This document shows, piece by piece, positions 1 through 8,714 of a stretch of DNA of 64,000 nucleotides (position 1 is the stretch's first letter; each line of letters opens with the position of its first letter). Origin of the DNA: Couchioplanes caeruleus. GTDB lineage: Bacteria; Actinomycetota; Actinomycetes; Mycobacteriales; Micromonosporaceae. The notes beneath the pieces are model-generated. The model saw only the letters and a program-made list of their open reading frames with translations, did not search any database and was not told the origin of the DNA. The stretch is taken from positions 3,096,501 to 3,160,500 of the forward strand of contig NZ_CP092183.1 in assembly GCF_023499255.1 (NCBI RefSeq). The letters run 5' to 3'. The position numbers and the translations under genes were made by a program.

Positions 1-415
1 CCGGCCACCGCCCCTGTCGCACGCTGTGGTGCGCCGCTGCCGAGCTGAGCCGGCACCCGGGGGTCGGATGGATGAGAGGAGATGGCTGCCCCGCGAGTTC
101 GCGGGTGTGGTCATCGTGGGTGGGCAAGGACGGCCTCCGTAGCCAGTCAGGGTCCCGGCCGCCGAGGTGTTGCGATGGCTGCCGGGAGGGACGGCACGAG
201 TCGGCCCGCCCGGCGTGGTGCCGGTGTCCAGCCCCGGCCCGGGGCTGGTCACGTCGGTGTCGTCGTTGAGCTCCGCGGCGATGCTGGATGCGTGTAATGG
301 CCGGTGGCTTGACGACGGCGCGAGCGGGCGGGACCGTGCCTAGTCCCATCCCGCGCAGCCGCCCGCATATGAGACGTCGCGGCCCGGCGCCGACGTCACC
401 ACTGGTCCCGCGCGG
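1..415. other. Non-coding left edge carrying one copy of a diverged repeat
   Basis: I see no convincing gene here. The open frames are GC-rich shadows without ribosome binding sites. Blocks at 187-238 and 301-347 resemble blocks at 9301-9353 and 9434-9484. Both copies contain a GGGAC/GTCCC dyad, here at 330-347. Because the second copy lies just upstream of a minus-strand gene, this one may be the 5' region of a minus-strand gene left of the window. Confidence 0.5.
187..347. repeat. Diverged non-coding repeat, copy 1
   Basis: Two blocks (187-238, 301-347) align with 9301-9353 and 9434-9484 at similar spacing. Shared landmarks are GGGACGGCACGA, CGGTGTCCAGCCC, GTGGCTTGACGACG and GGGACCGTGCC followed by GTCCC. 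Neither copy is coding. The function is unknown; a shared 5' regulatory or untranslated region is my inference. The alignment was made by eye. Confidence 0.5.
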
Positions 416-817
416 CTACGGCGTGCCGAGGATGACCTCAGCGACGCCCAGGGCCCGCGCCCGTAATTCGTCGGCGGCCTCCCGGACAGCGAACTCGTCG
501 TTCTCCAGCCCGGATTCGTTCGCCTCGTCGCATAGCCGTTCGGCTTCGTCCTGCATGGCGACGGCCGCTGACACCAGCTTGAGGAACTCGGTGCGCCGCA
601 TGCTGTGCCACACCGCGCGTAGCCCGGCGATGAAGGCACCCGCCTGGCCCGGGTCCTGCAACCGGATCTCCACGTCGCCGGTCACCGCGATGTATCTGCC
701 GACGGGGCCGTGTGGACGCCACTGGCGGATGAGCCCCACCTTGGCGAAGTGGGTCAGCTCGGCCTCAATGTCCTGGCCCTGGACAGGAGGTTCGCCGGAC
801 CCGTTCTGGGAGGTCAT
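416..817 (-). CDS. Hypothetical protein (133 aa)
   Basis: I do not recognise the family. The product is a soluble, acidic protein with an alpha-helical, Glu/Ala-rich C-terminal half (about residues 75-133) that suggests a helical bundle. No membrane segment or enzymatic motif is visible. I chose the ATG at 817, five bases after the stop of the preceding gene; a GTG at 835 would overlap that gene instead. Neither start has a good Shine-Dalgarno, so translation is probably coupled to the upstream gene. Confidence 0.6.
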   Translation of the reverse strand: MTSQNGSGEPPVQGQDIEAELTHFAKVGLIRQWRPHGPVGRYIAVTGDVEIRLQDPGQAGAFIAGLRAVWHSMRRTEFLKLVSAAVAMQDEAERLCDEANESGLENDEFAVREAADELRARALGVAEVILGTP

Positions 818-822
818 GTGGG

Positions 823-1326
823 TCACCAGTCCCACGAGGCAAGAGCGTCAGCGCGGTCGGCGTCGGCGTCGAGCAGGACGTACTCGGCGTCGAAGCGGTG
901 CGCGTACTCCCACAACGCCCATACCGCGTCAGGCACGGTGGCGGGGTGATCGGTGCGGTGTCCGTCCAGGTCGCCCGGTACGGCCAGGAGCCAGCCGTAG
1001 GTGGTGTGGTGGGCGGTGACCCCGGCGTAGCCGTTCAGCTGCTCGCAGACGTGTTCCGTAAGGTGGTGCGTGGACAGGTCGAGCATGTTCATGATGCGCG
1101 GACCGCCGGTGGCGGTCCTCAGGTGTCGGCGAGCGCGGGTGAGCCAGCCGTACAGTTGCTCGTCGGTGCCGGCGATCTGGATGCCGTCCTCGCCGTTGGT
1201 GGTGATGATCGAGAACGTTCCGTCCGGATCGGGGGCGTCGACGTCCTTGGCGATAGCGAACGCCTCTGCCGCATCGCGTACCGTGACGTCGTCTCGTGCC
1301 TTTACGGGTTCCAACCTGAGCAACAT
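823..1326 (-). CDS. Hypothetical protein (167 aa)
   Basis: This is an acidic soluble protein of unknown function with no recognised domain. The open frame extends to 1404, but the ATG at 1326 is preceded by GGAGG at good spacing and is clearly the start. It lies immediately upstream of the 133-aa hypothetical gene and is probably co-transcribed with it. About 140 bp separate it from the GHKL/zincin gene upstream. The sequence contains several His-rich stretches near residues 83-110 (LSTHHLTEH and TAHHTT) but no complete metal-site signature. Confidence 0.65.
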   Translation of the reverse strand: MLLRLEPVKARDDVTVRDAAEAFAIAKDVDAPDPDGTFSIITTNGEDGIQIAGTDEQLYGWLTRARRHLRTATGGPRIMNMLDLSTHHLTEHVCEQLNGYAGVTAHHTTYGWLLAVPGDLDGHRTDHPATVPDAVWALWEYAHRFDAEYVLLDADADRADALASWDW

Positions 1327-1467
1327 GGTGTCCTCCGTGATGATGTGAGTGATCGGGTGATCTGGGCCTGCGCCGAGGAGTCGCCGCGGCGTAGCCGGCT
1401 GCACAGCGCCATGAAGCAGGCCGGTTGCCGCTTTCCGGGTAGTCGGTGGTGCCGGAGGCCCGAGCCG

Positions 1468-3636
1468 CTACGTCGGGGTGACTTCGAGCCGTAGACGCCG
1501 GCGTTCCACAGCCAGCAGCGTCCGGGCTGGGGCGTGCCACCGGTCGTCGCCGATGACCGCGGTGGTCTGTCCGTCGATCAGGGCGTGCAGGGCGGGGATC
1601 TGCTCGGCGTAGGCCCCGCCAATTGCTTGCAGGTCGGCGCAGGCGCGCAGGGTGGTCTCGCGCATCTTCTTGGTCCAAGGGGTGCGCTGGTGACCGGCGG
1701 GGTGGGGTTCCGCGCTGGGATTGCCGTCGTGACCAGGCGCGCGGTAGTCGGCCATGCCGCACGAGCAGCCGCGGACATCGCCGACCGAAGCCGGGAGCTC
1801 CCGGCGGCGGGTGCGGCCGTAGAGCGGGCCTTCGCAGAGGTGGTAGCCGAGCCACACGACCGGCGGATGAACCCCGGCGGCTTGGGCGAGCAGGGCGACT
1901 TTGTCGTAGTCCCAGGCCCGGCCGCCGCGTTGCTGGCGGTGCCCGGCGACTTTCGGGTGTGTCAGGGTGCGCCAGTAGTCCGGGTGGACTCCGGTCGAGG
2001 CGACCAGGTCCTTTTCATCGGTGAAGCCGCCGGCGGTCAGGGCGTGCGGTAGCTGGTCGAGAAGCAGGTGGGCCAGTTCCCGGCGTACGGCCGGCACCGC
2101 CGGATCGTCGGCGGGAGTCAGCCGCACGGCTCGGGACACCGCTACCGGCGCCTCGGGCAGCTCGGGCAGGGCCACACCGGCGGCGAGGTAGTCCAACAGC
2201 ACCGCGGCGAAGTCGCTGAGCATCTCCTCGAAGCCCCGGTTGCGGTCCTGATAGTCACCGACGGGCAGCCATCGGCCGCCGCCGCGGTGCGCGACACGAT
2301 GTGCCGCCTCGTGCAGCAGGACGAGCCGGGCCCGGTGCCGGCTGGCCAGCGCGTCGCGGTGGATGGCGACGTCGCCGGTGCGGGGGTGGTAGAAGCCGTC
2401 GGAGCATGGTGATTCGTCGCTGGCGGAGTACACCCGGACCCGGTCCAGCGCGAACGCGCCGATCGCCCGCCGCACGAGCTGCTGCGTCTCGTCCAGCACG
2501 GTGCGTTCGGCGGCGGTGAGCTGGCGGGTTGGAACCCACGTCGTGGTGTCCCGGGTGTGTTCGTAGTGGCGCACTCGTCGGGTCCGGGCGATCTCCACGC
2601 CGAGACGGTCCATGAACGCCCACAGTTGCTCGTGGGGCAGGCCCGATGCGGTGAGTTCGGTGTAGCCCTTGTCGACCAGGTCGAGCTTGGCTTCCTCGTT
2701 GCCCGAGGTGGTGAAGAACGTGAGAGCGGGCAGGTGGCTGCGCGCCCACGTCCGCCACGCGGCCCGGGCCCGGGGCAGGCGGATGTCAGCGAAATACTGC
2801 TCCGGCTCGCGCAGCTTCCCGCCGCCCAGCACATGCCGGGCGAACCGGTCGATGACCTGCTGGTCCTCGCTGTCGGCGAGGATGGCCCGGACCGTGTCGC
2901 GCAGTGCGCCGGCTTCGATGACGGTCCGGTCGCGGTTTTGCAGGCCCTTGGCGTCCAGGGGCAGGTCGTAGGACGCCAGCAAGCCGGGCATGGTGGAGAC
3001 CAGGACGCCGCCAATCCACACCCGGCCGGACCGGCCGGTGAGCACGCACACGCCGTGGCCCTGCGGCGGCTGGTAGCCGGGCTCGCTCAGCACCCGAAAC
3101 CGGCTCATGGCCTCACCGGCGAGGTCTTCGGAGCAAGCAATGGTGAAGACCGTGCCACGGGTGCGGTCGCTGCGGTGCAGGTGGTACACGAGGACTTCGG
3201 TGCCGTCGGTGGATCGTGACGGGACGAGGCCGTCGAGCAGTCGGCGGCGTTCGACGGCCGGGGTGAACCCGTAGCCGACGGTGTCGCAGCGCACCGGACC
3301 GATCTCGGGGCTGCGGGCCAGGACGAGGCAGGCGAGTTTCTTGCCTTCGCCGAACTGGCCGATCTGAGCGTCGTTCTTCGTCGAGTAGCCCAGCACGAGT
3401 CCCTCCTCGGGGATGCCGGGGCCGTCGTCGATGATGGTCAGGACACCATCGGCCCACCTGATGCGGGCGGCGGGGTCCTCGTCGAGGGCGTTGGCGACCA
3501 GCTCGCACAGCGCCCGTACGGGAATCCAGGACTTCACGTATTCCGGCGAGATGGGGTACGCCAGCGTGTCCACCGATCGCGGCATGGCGATCGCGGGGTG
3601 ATGATCTGCGACATCCGCGGATACGACGTCGTCCAT
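1468..3636 (-). CDS. GHKL-type ATPase fused to an HExxH (zincin-like) domain, 722 aa
   Basis: The N-terminal part (about residues 30-240) has the GHKL (Bergerat) ATP-binding motifs: N-box ELVANA at 45-50, DDGPGI at 70-75 and GQFGEGKK at 93-100, as in Hsp90, MutL, topoisomerase VI and MORC-type ATPases. The central part has HEAAH at 442-446, the zinc-protease HExxH signature, with Glu470/471 in a GFEEML segment 24-25 residues later as a possible third ligand. The C-terminal 200 residues are unassigned. The frame reaches back to 3756, but ATG 3636 has AAGGAG at good spacing. ATPase and metallopeptidase-like folds are read from motifs; the combined function is unknown. A hairpin terminator precedes it. 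Confidence 0.75.
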   Translation of the reverse strand: MDDVVSADVADHHPAIAMPRSVDTLAYPISPEYVKSWIPVRALCELVANALDEDPAARIRWADGVLTIIDDGPGIPEEGLVLGYSTKNDAQIGQFGEGKKLACLVLARSPEIGPVRCDTVGYGFTPAVERRRLLDGLVPSRSTDGTEVLVYHLHRSDRTRGTVFTIACSEDLAGEAMSRFRVLSEPGYQPPQGHGVCVLTGRSGRVWIGGVLVSTMPGLLASYDLPLDAKGLQNRDRTVIEAGALRDTVRAILADSEDQQVIDRFARHVLGGGKLREPEQYFADIRLPRARAAWRTWARSHLPALTFFTTSGNEEAKLDLVDKGYTELTASGLPHEQLWAFMDRLGVEIARTRRVRHYEHTRDTTTWVPTRQLTAAERTVLDETQQLVRRAIGAFALDRVRVYSASDESPCSDGFYHPRTGDVAIHRDALASRHRARLVLLHEAAHRVAHRGGGRWLPVGDYQDRNRGFEEMLSDFAAVLLDYLAAGVALPELPEAPVAVSRAVRLTPADDPAVPAVRRELAHLLLDQLPHALTAGGFTDEKDLVASTGVHPDYWRTLTHPKVAGHRQQRGGRAWDYDKVALLAQAAGVHPPVVWLGYHLCEGPLYGRTRRRELPASVGDVRGCSCGMADYRAPGHDGNPSAEPHPAGHQRTPWTKKMRETTLRACADLQAIGGAYAEQIPALHALIDGQTTAVIGDDRWHAPARTLLAVERRRLRLEVTPT

Positions 3637-3800
3637 GAAGCGATCTCCTTGATCAGTCAGGGACGGGTGCTGGATGCGCGGATGGAGGCGCGGTCCGGCA
3701 CGCCGAAGGAGGGCAGGGCTGCAGGGGGCACGGAGAGGGCAGACAGCGGCGGCCACCGGCCGAGGACCGATGGCCGTGGCAGGGCCGCCCGTGCCGGGGT

Positions 3801-3835
3801 CGGTGTCCCAGCGCCCGTGAGCGCCGGGGACACCG
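3801..3835 (-). terminator. Hairpin, probable terminator of the DUF4192 gene
   Basis: Perfect 9-bp arms CGGTGTCCC (3801-3809) and GGGACACCG (3827-3835), with further internal pairing. It lies just past the stop of the minus-strand DUF4192 gene. No U-run is obvious, as is common in actinomycetes. Confidence 0.6.
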
Positions 3836-3846
3836 CGAGGAGCCGG

Positions 3847-4788
3847 CTACGGCAGGAGGTCTTCCAGGCCGGCGCCGTCGGGCAGCGGCCAGGGCAGCGT
3901 CTCCGGATTGATCCCGGCGGTGAGCACGACGCCGATCAGGTGCGACATGGTGTTGTCCGGCAGCGCTTGCTCGGCTTTCGACAGCGCCGCCCAGGCCAAG
4001 GCCGGCTCGCTGCGCCGCCAGGCATTCCAGGCCACCAGGTTCGCCGGCGCCGCCACGCAGTGCTCGGGAACCCGGCGGACCAGGTCGAGCCACAGTTCGT
4101 GCTGCCAGGTCTCACCGGTGGTCGCCAGCCATGCCGCGCTACGGCCGTCGTTGTCCTGCAGCGCCAACGCCAGACGCGCCGCCTGCTCATCGCTGAGCTG
4201 ACCGCCGGTGGATGCGATGTTCAGGCTGGTGTGGACGACGGCCACCGGTTCCGCTGGCAGGTCCGGCATCCTGTTCAGGGCGGCCGCGGTGCGGGCCTGC
4301 GCGTTCGGGTCCGGCTTGACGAAGGTGCCGAAGTCCTCGCGGGAGGGCAGCGCCACACGGCCGTGCAGTGTCATCTCGGCGGCGATGACATTGCCGGCGT
4401 GGTCCAGGACGGCGCCGTGCTCGGGTGTGCAGGGGCATCTGTCGTTGAGGCAGAAGTAGCGGCTGTCGTCGACCAGCAGGCACGCCTGGACGGCGACCGC
4501 CCGGTGAAGCATGTCTGCGAGCCTAGTGAGCCGTTCGCGGTCCGATAGCGGTCCGTAACCCACGATGAAGGCGCTGCTGGCGTCTGCACGAGACGCGGCG
4601 GTGCTGCTTTCGGCGATGATGATGTCGTCCGGTGTCTGCCGGTCGACGCTCAGCCCACAGGTGAGGCGGCCGTCGCGGGTGAAGAACAGAACGACGACGC
4701 TCTCGCGGGGGTGGTAGCCCAGCACGTACGGGATGGTCGCGAGCAGATCAGCCGGACCACGAACGACTGACGGTGCGGGGTCAAACAC
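3847..4788 (-). CDS. DUF4192 family protein (313 aa)
   Basis: The opening segment (IPYVLGYHPRESVVVL, about residues 17-32) is the typical DUF4192 start, and the size fits this actinobacterial family of unknown biochemical function. The protein looks soluble and has Cys residues in the middle (LNDRCPCTPEHG). The frame continues upstream, but AGGAG at 4798-4802 (minus strand) points to a start near GTG 4788; GTG 4797 is too close to it. It has its own downstream hairpin, so it is probably monocistronic. The family is fairly sure and the function unknown. Confidence 0.8.
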   Translation of the reverse strand: MFDPAPSVVRGPADLLATIPYVLGYHPRESVVVLFFTRDGRLTCGLSVDRQTPDDIIIAESSTAASRADASSAFIVGYGPLSDRERLTRLADMLHRAVAVQACLLVDDSRYFCLNDRCPCTPEHGAVLDHAGNVIAAEMTLHGRVALPSREDFGTFVKPDPNAQARTAAALNRMPDLPAEPVAVVHTSLNIASTGGQLSDEQAARLALALQDNDGRSAAWLATTGETWQHELWLDLVRRVPEHCVAAPANLVAWNAWRRSEPALAWAALSKAEQALPDNTMSHLIGVVLTAGINPETLPWPLPDGAGLEDLLP

Positions 4789-5143
4789 AACAATCACACT
4801 CCTAGCGGGGTGGCAGATACCGCGACCCCGAGCTGCAGCACGCGCTCCTGGGGTGTTTCCGCGACGGGGACAGGCCACCGATCGCGGAGCACCGGCCGGA
4901 GTCGTGCACCGGGGTCACGCTGACCCCGGGCGCGGACCGGCCCTGGCGGCCCGAGGCAGGCCAGGGCTCAGACCGGCCCGCCCATCCGCAGCCACACCTC
5001 AGCCAAAATCGACCGCGACGGTGGGCGGGTCGGGTGCAATGCCCTGGCCGGCCCGGGACGGGGCTGGTACAAGCGCTCACGGGCAGCGAGACCACCGGCT
5101 GCCGACTACGTGCCGGGCAACCCGCTGATGTCGGCCACGGGCA
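4789..5143. other. Intergenic region between DUF4192 and dprA-like genes
   Basis: No gene is supported. It holds the GC-rich hairpin at 4908-4928 and the promoter/RBS region of the DUF4192 gene. Confidence 0.5.
4908..4928 (-). terminator. Hairpin downstream of the dprA-like gene
   Basis: Perfect 9-bp arms CCGGGGTCA and TGACCCCGG with a 3-nt loop. It sits about 215 bp past the minus-strand dprA-like stop, so it may end that transcript. Confidence 0.5.
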
Positions 5144-6118
5144 TCAGGCCAAGTCGCTGTTCCGGCTCAGCTCAGTGATCACCTCACCGGCCGATGTCAC
5201 CAAACGCGCATCAGCATGGGCACGCAGGACGGCGTGGCAACCCGCCGACGTAGCCGAGGTGACCGGCCCGGGAACGACCATCGCCGGCCGCTTGAGGTCG
5301 AGGGCCCGACTCACCATCTGCACCCCGCCACTACGCGCGATCGCTTCCACCAGGACCGTGCCGCCGGCGGTGGCGACAAGCCAGTTTCGGATGTCGAAGC
5401 GATGCTGCAACGGCTCGGTGCCGGGCGGCCACGCGCTGACCAGGAGACCGTGAGCGATGATCTGGTCGAACAGCGCGGCGTTGCCAACCGGGTAAGGGCG
5501 GTCGATCCCGCAAGCCAGCACGGCAACGGTTACGCCACCGGCGGCCAAGGCACCCCGATGCGCGGCCGCATCTACACCAAAGGCACCGCCGGACATGATG
5601 CTCCACCCGCGCGTCGCAAGCTCATAGGCGAGATCGGTGCTGACCTGGACCCCGTATGAAGTGGCCGCTCGGGCACCCACGATCGCCACCGACTGGGCAT
5701 ACGCCTCGCTCAGTGACCGGTCACCGCGGACCCACAGGCACAGCGGCGGCGCGCTGCTCACGGCGACCGGCCGTTCCACACCTGGTTCGAGCTGGGCAAG
5801 GACGTCGACCTGCGTCGGCCACTCGCTGTCGCCTGGCACTACCAGCCGCGCGCCGAGCCGCTGGGCACGACGCATCGCGACCTGGGCGAAACGGCGCACG
5901 TCACCTCGGCCGGCGCGGACCTGCACCGCAGCGCGTAGTGCCGCGTCCGGGATGTCACCGGCCAGCAGGCGGTCGAGGGTCGTGGGTGCCCCGTCGTGGT
6001 GGGTCATGGCCCAGACGGTCGGGTGGCCAGGCTCTACCAGCAGGGTCAGAGCGGCACGAGCGGCCCGGTCCGCTTCGTCGGCGGATCGTGATGTCGAGAA
6101 TTTGTCGCGGTTGTTCAT
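5144..6118 (-). CDS. DprA/Smf-like DNA-processing protein (324 aa)
   Basis: DprA loads RecA on incoming single-stranded DNA. The Rossmann-like core is clear: AIVGARAATSYG at about 145-156, SGGAFGVDAAAHRGA at 176-190, then ACGIDRPYP and VPGP segments. There is no C-terminal winged-helix extension and the N-terminal part is unusual, so this is a divergent accessory paralogue rather than the housekeeping copy. The ATG at 6118 has AAGGG upstream; the longer frame to 6223 has no better start. A stand-alone DprA-like protein among accessory genes could serve plasmid or phage DNA handling or defence, which is inference. Confidence 0.8.
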   Translation of the reverse strand: MNNRDKFSTSRSADEADRAARAALTLLVEPGHPTVWAMTHHDGAPTTLDRLLAGDIPDAALRAAVQVRAGRGDVRRFAQVAMRRAQRLGARLVVPGDSEWPTQVDVLAQLEPGVERPVAVSSAPPLCLWVRGDRSLSEAYAQSVAIVGARAATSYGVQVSTDLAYELATRGWSIMSGGAFGVDAAAHRGALAAGGVTVAVLACGIDRPYPVGNAALFDQIIAHGLLVSAWPPGTEPLQHRFDIRNWLVATAGGTVLVEAIARSGGVQMVSRALDLKRPAMVVPGPVTSATSAGCHAVLRAHADARLVTSAGEVITELSRNSDLA

Positions 6119-6259
6119 GGAAGTGTCCCTTCGCGAACACACACAGAAACGCCTGCCAACCGGTGAGGCCACGGGCATGGATCGGAGGGGTGCCGAGCAG
6201 CCGGGAGGCTGGATGCAGGGCAAAAAAGAACCACCGCTGTCGGCGATGGATCGTTGGCT

Positions 6260-6685
6260 CTACGGCAGCGGCTCGGTGTCCCGCTGATCGCTTCCGCCGG
6301 GCAGGACGGGCCTGTCGGTGAGGCCGGCGTGCACGTTCGGCGGCGGCGCGATGACACACCAGCCGAGCCCGTCGCAGGCCAACCAGCACGCCCCGGTCGC
6401 GGTGCTGACCTGCACGACGTCACCGACCGACAATGACCGCAGTCGCTGAAGCCGATAGCGACAGGCGATGAGGAACGCTGATGCGGTATCGGCTGTCGGG
6501 TGGCTGCCAACCAGCGTGTCCGGGTCGGCGTTGAAGAGGCAGAACGTCCACTCGGCCAGCTGCTCGGCCGTGGTGTCGTGAGGCATGGCCCGGGAGAAGG
6601 CGAAGGCCGGGAGAAGGTGGTGTTCGCGGCGGAAGGCGGTGAACAGGCCGTCGGTGTTGTGGTAAACGGTGACGTGAAACATCAT
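6260..6685 (-). CDS. Hypothetical protein (141 aa)
   Basis: I do not recognise the family. The start at ATG 6685 is firm, with GGAGG seven bases upstream. The protein begins with a hydrophobic strand-like segment (MMFHVTVYHNT) and is soluble, with no membrane span. A Cys/Trp-rich stretch (TGACWLACDGLGWCVI) lies at about residues 99-114. It is flanked by the dprA-like and GGDEF genes on the same strand, separated from each by about 110-140 bp. Confidence 0.65.
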   Translation of the reverse strand: MMFHVTVYHNTDGLFTAFRREHHLLPAFAFSRAMPHDTTAEQLAEWTFCLFNADPDTLVGSHPTADTASAFLIACRYRLQRLRSLSVGDVVQVSTATGACWLACDGLGWCVIAPPPNVHAGLTDRPVLPGGSDQRDTEPLP

Positions 6686-6794
6686 CGGGCAACCTCCATC
6701 CGAGGTGGTGAGAGCGGAAGGCGGAACAAACGAGCGGGGTCGAGGAGGTGCTCGACCGGTGCTGGACTCGTGGCACGGCCTCACGGGCTCGCAG

Positions 6795-7442
6795 CTAGTT
6801 CGTCGTACGTACGTCACGGGCACGCCGGCGAGGCACCGGCCGCTCGGGGTAGGTCATGCCGGGCTCGAACACTGTGACCGTGCCGTGCTGCTTCGCGTGA
6901 TAGAGGGCGATGTCGGCGTCGGTCAATGCGTTCGACCACGAGGTATCGGCCGTTGCGTAGGCGATTCCCGCACTGCCGCGCACATGGACCGGGCCGGTGC
7001 GGCTGTCGGTGACGATGGCCGCCACTGCTTGAGACGCGGCCTGCAGCGCTTGCGCTGCGGTGCAGTTGGCCAGGATCAGAGCGAATTCGTCGCCACCGAG
7101 CCGGCCCGCCCAGCCGCGGTGCCGTGACGCCAGATCGGCGAGGCGTACGCCGAGCGCGCTCAGGACCCGGTCACCGGTGGGATGACCATGTTCGTCGTTC
7201 ACGGACTTGAAGGTGTCGAGATCCACGACGATCACAAAGCGTCCACGGTCGTTGCTTACGGTGTACGCCTGCTCGAGTCCGGCCCGGCTCAACACGCCCG
7301 TGAGCCGGTCGGTACGGACCTGCTGGGCCAGTGCGTCGTTCTCTCGGCGCAGGTGGCGGATAGTCGGCGTCGCGCAGAGCCGGCCAACGAAAGCGCCGAC
7401 CAGCGCCGTGGCGGCAAGGCCCGTAACGAGGTTCTTACGCAT
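6795..7442 (-). CDS. GGDEF-domain protein, probable diguanylate cyclase (215 aa)
   Basis: It makes cyclic di-GMP from GTP if active. The N-terminus has one hydrophobic segment (about residues 7-25) followed by a short coiled-coil-like linker and then a full GGDEF domain: DRLTGVLSR at 45-53, the DLDTFKSVND metal region at 74-83 and an intact GGDEF at 116-120. The usual RxxD inhibitory site five residues before GGDEF is absent (RHRG at that place), so product feedback may be missing. ATG 7442 gives a sensible membrane anchor. Confidence 0.88.
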   Translation of the reverse strand: MRKNLVTGLAATALVGAFVGRLCATPTIRHLRRENDALAQQVRTDRLTGVLSRAGLEQAYTVSNDRGRFVIVVDLDTFKSVNDEHGHPTGDRVLSALGVRLADLASRHRGWAGRLGGDEFALILANCTAAQALQAASQAVAAIVTDSRTGPVHVRGSAGIAYATADTSWSNALTDADIALYHAKQHGTVTVFEPGMTYPERPVPRRRARDVRTTN

Positions 7443-7823
7443 CAGAACTGTCTCCTCACGTTAGGCCAATCCAGAGGTGCGGCGCGGCGGGCCGCGTACC
7501 TCGGACGGGTAGAGACGCAGGTGCCATGGGCGACTGCCCTACCACCCGTGTCACCGCATCACCGCGTCAAGGCGCCATGGGTGTGGACGCCGTTGACCGG
7601 AGCTGTCGGTGGCCGTCCGCGCCGAGGCGACGAGCGCGTGCTGGCCCGGCTGGCCGGGGGCGGCCGGGTGGCGGGTGGCAAGGCATCAGGGACGAGAAGA
7701 TCTCTGGCCGAAGGCCAAGATGTTCTCGGACCGGCTTGCGCCCGCCCCTGGCCGTGCCACCGTGCCTAGCCAGCACCGTCGTACGTCTCCAGCGGGATCC
7801 GGCCGAGCCGGTGTGCGCTGCCG
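7443..7823. other. Intergenic region with a long hairpin
   Basis: No credible gene. Its main feature is the hairpin at 7693-7728; the remainder is 5' region of the GGDEF gene. Confidence 0.5.
7693..7728 (-). terminator. Long hairpin, probable terminator of the Gp88-like operon
   Basis: The left arm CGAGAAGATCTCTGGCC (7693-7709) pairs with GGCCAAGATGTTCTCG (7713-7728) around a GAA loop, with one mismatch and one bulge. It lies about 95 bp after the stop of the minus-strand Gp88-like gene. Confidence 0.65.
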
Positions 7824-8714
7824 CTATGACGGCGCCCTGCGCCTACTGCCTGTTGCTTTGTGCCGCGCAGCCCGAGCTGCGGTCTCGACCGCCTGCCACG
7901 TGCTGAACCGGCGCCCGGCGATTCGCTTCAGAAACACCGGGATTCGATTGGCCGACATCCCCACCAGCGGCGGGCCCAGCACCGCCAGTAGGTCTGACTC
8001 ACGTTGGGATGACCAGCCGGCTCGCTCGATCGCGTCCTCGTCGGGGAACACGTCGGCGACCCGGTCCACCCCCGGGTCCAGCGAGTGGTCCTGAACGCCG
8101 CCGTAGGAGTACACCCAGTGCAGGTTGTCGGGCGGATCCGGCTCCACCAACCGTCGGAGCCGGTCGACTTCCTTGGTGTAGCAGTAGAAATTGACCTCCG
8201 GGCGGGCTCGGCAGATGCCGGTCCAAGCACGTAGATAGTCGTCGGAGAAGAAGTCGCCCGAGTCATGGATGCGAACCCACCGGCCCGCGAAGCGAGACGC
8301 CTGGAGCTCAGCCATCATCGCCCGCTGCCAGCCCGGCAGATCTTCAAGCACGAACCGCAAGTTCGCCTCATGCCGGCTACGGACGACAGGCCACAGGTAA
8401 GCGCCGTGCAGGGCGTAGCAGACGTGTCGGCAGATACCCGCCGACGGGCAGGTGTTGTAGGTGCGCCCATCCGGCAGCCGCCCGGCCCACGCCGGAAGGC
8501 TCCACGTCCACACGCCGATGTGTTTGAGCCGGCGGTTGCTCTGCATCAGCAGCCGCGCTGGCCGAGGTGGCCGTCGGTCAGCCGGAGCTGGTGTGTCAAT
8601 CGACCACAGGGCCAGCTGATCAGACGCTGTGATCACAGGTCTGGTCGTGGACGGTGCCGGGGACCGTTGTGCGCGTTCTTCAAGGACGCTGTCGCGCCGC
8701 CGCGCGGCGCTCAT
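7824..8714 (-). CDS. Gp88-like protein (phage gene product 88 family), 296 aa
   Basis: It resembles the actinophage Gp88 family: an N-terminal NRRLK...SLPA segment followed by a Cys motif TCPSAGICRHVCYA with Cys89, Cys95 and Cys99, then HDSGDFFSDDY and FYCYTKEVDRL. The Cys cluster suggests a metal or iron-sulphur site; the biochemical role is not established to my knowledge. I chose ATG 8714, which overlaps the upstream stop as ATGA. An internal ATG at 8546 is possible but has no RBS. The family call is by motif memory and is moderately sure. Confidence 0.7.
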   Translation of the reverse strand: MSAARRRDSVLEERAQRSPAPSTTRPVITASDQLALWSIDTPAPADRRPPRPARLLMQSNRRLKHIGVWTWSLPAWAGRLPDGRTYNTCPSAGICRHVCYALHGAYLWPVVRSRHEANLRFVLEDLPGWQRAMMAELQASRFAGRWVRIHDSGDFFSDDYLRAWTGICRARPEVNFYCYTKEVDRLRRLVEPDPPDNLHWVYSYGGVQDHSLDPGVDRVADVFPDEDAIERAGWSSQRESDLLAVLGPPLVGMSANRIPVFLKRIAGRRFSTWQAVETAARAARHKATGSRRRAPS

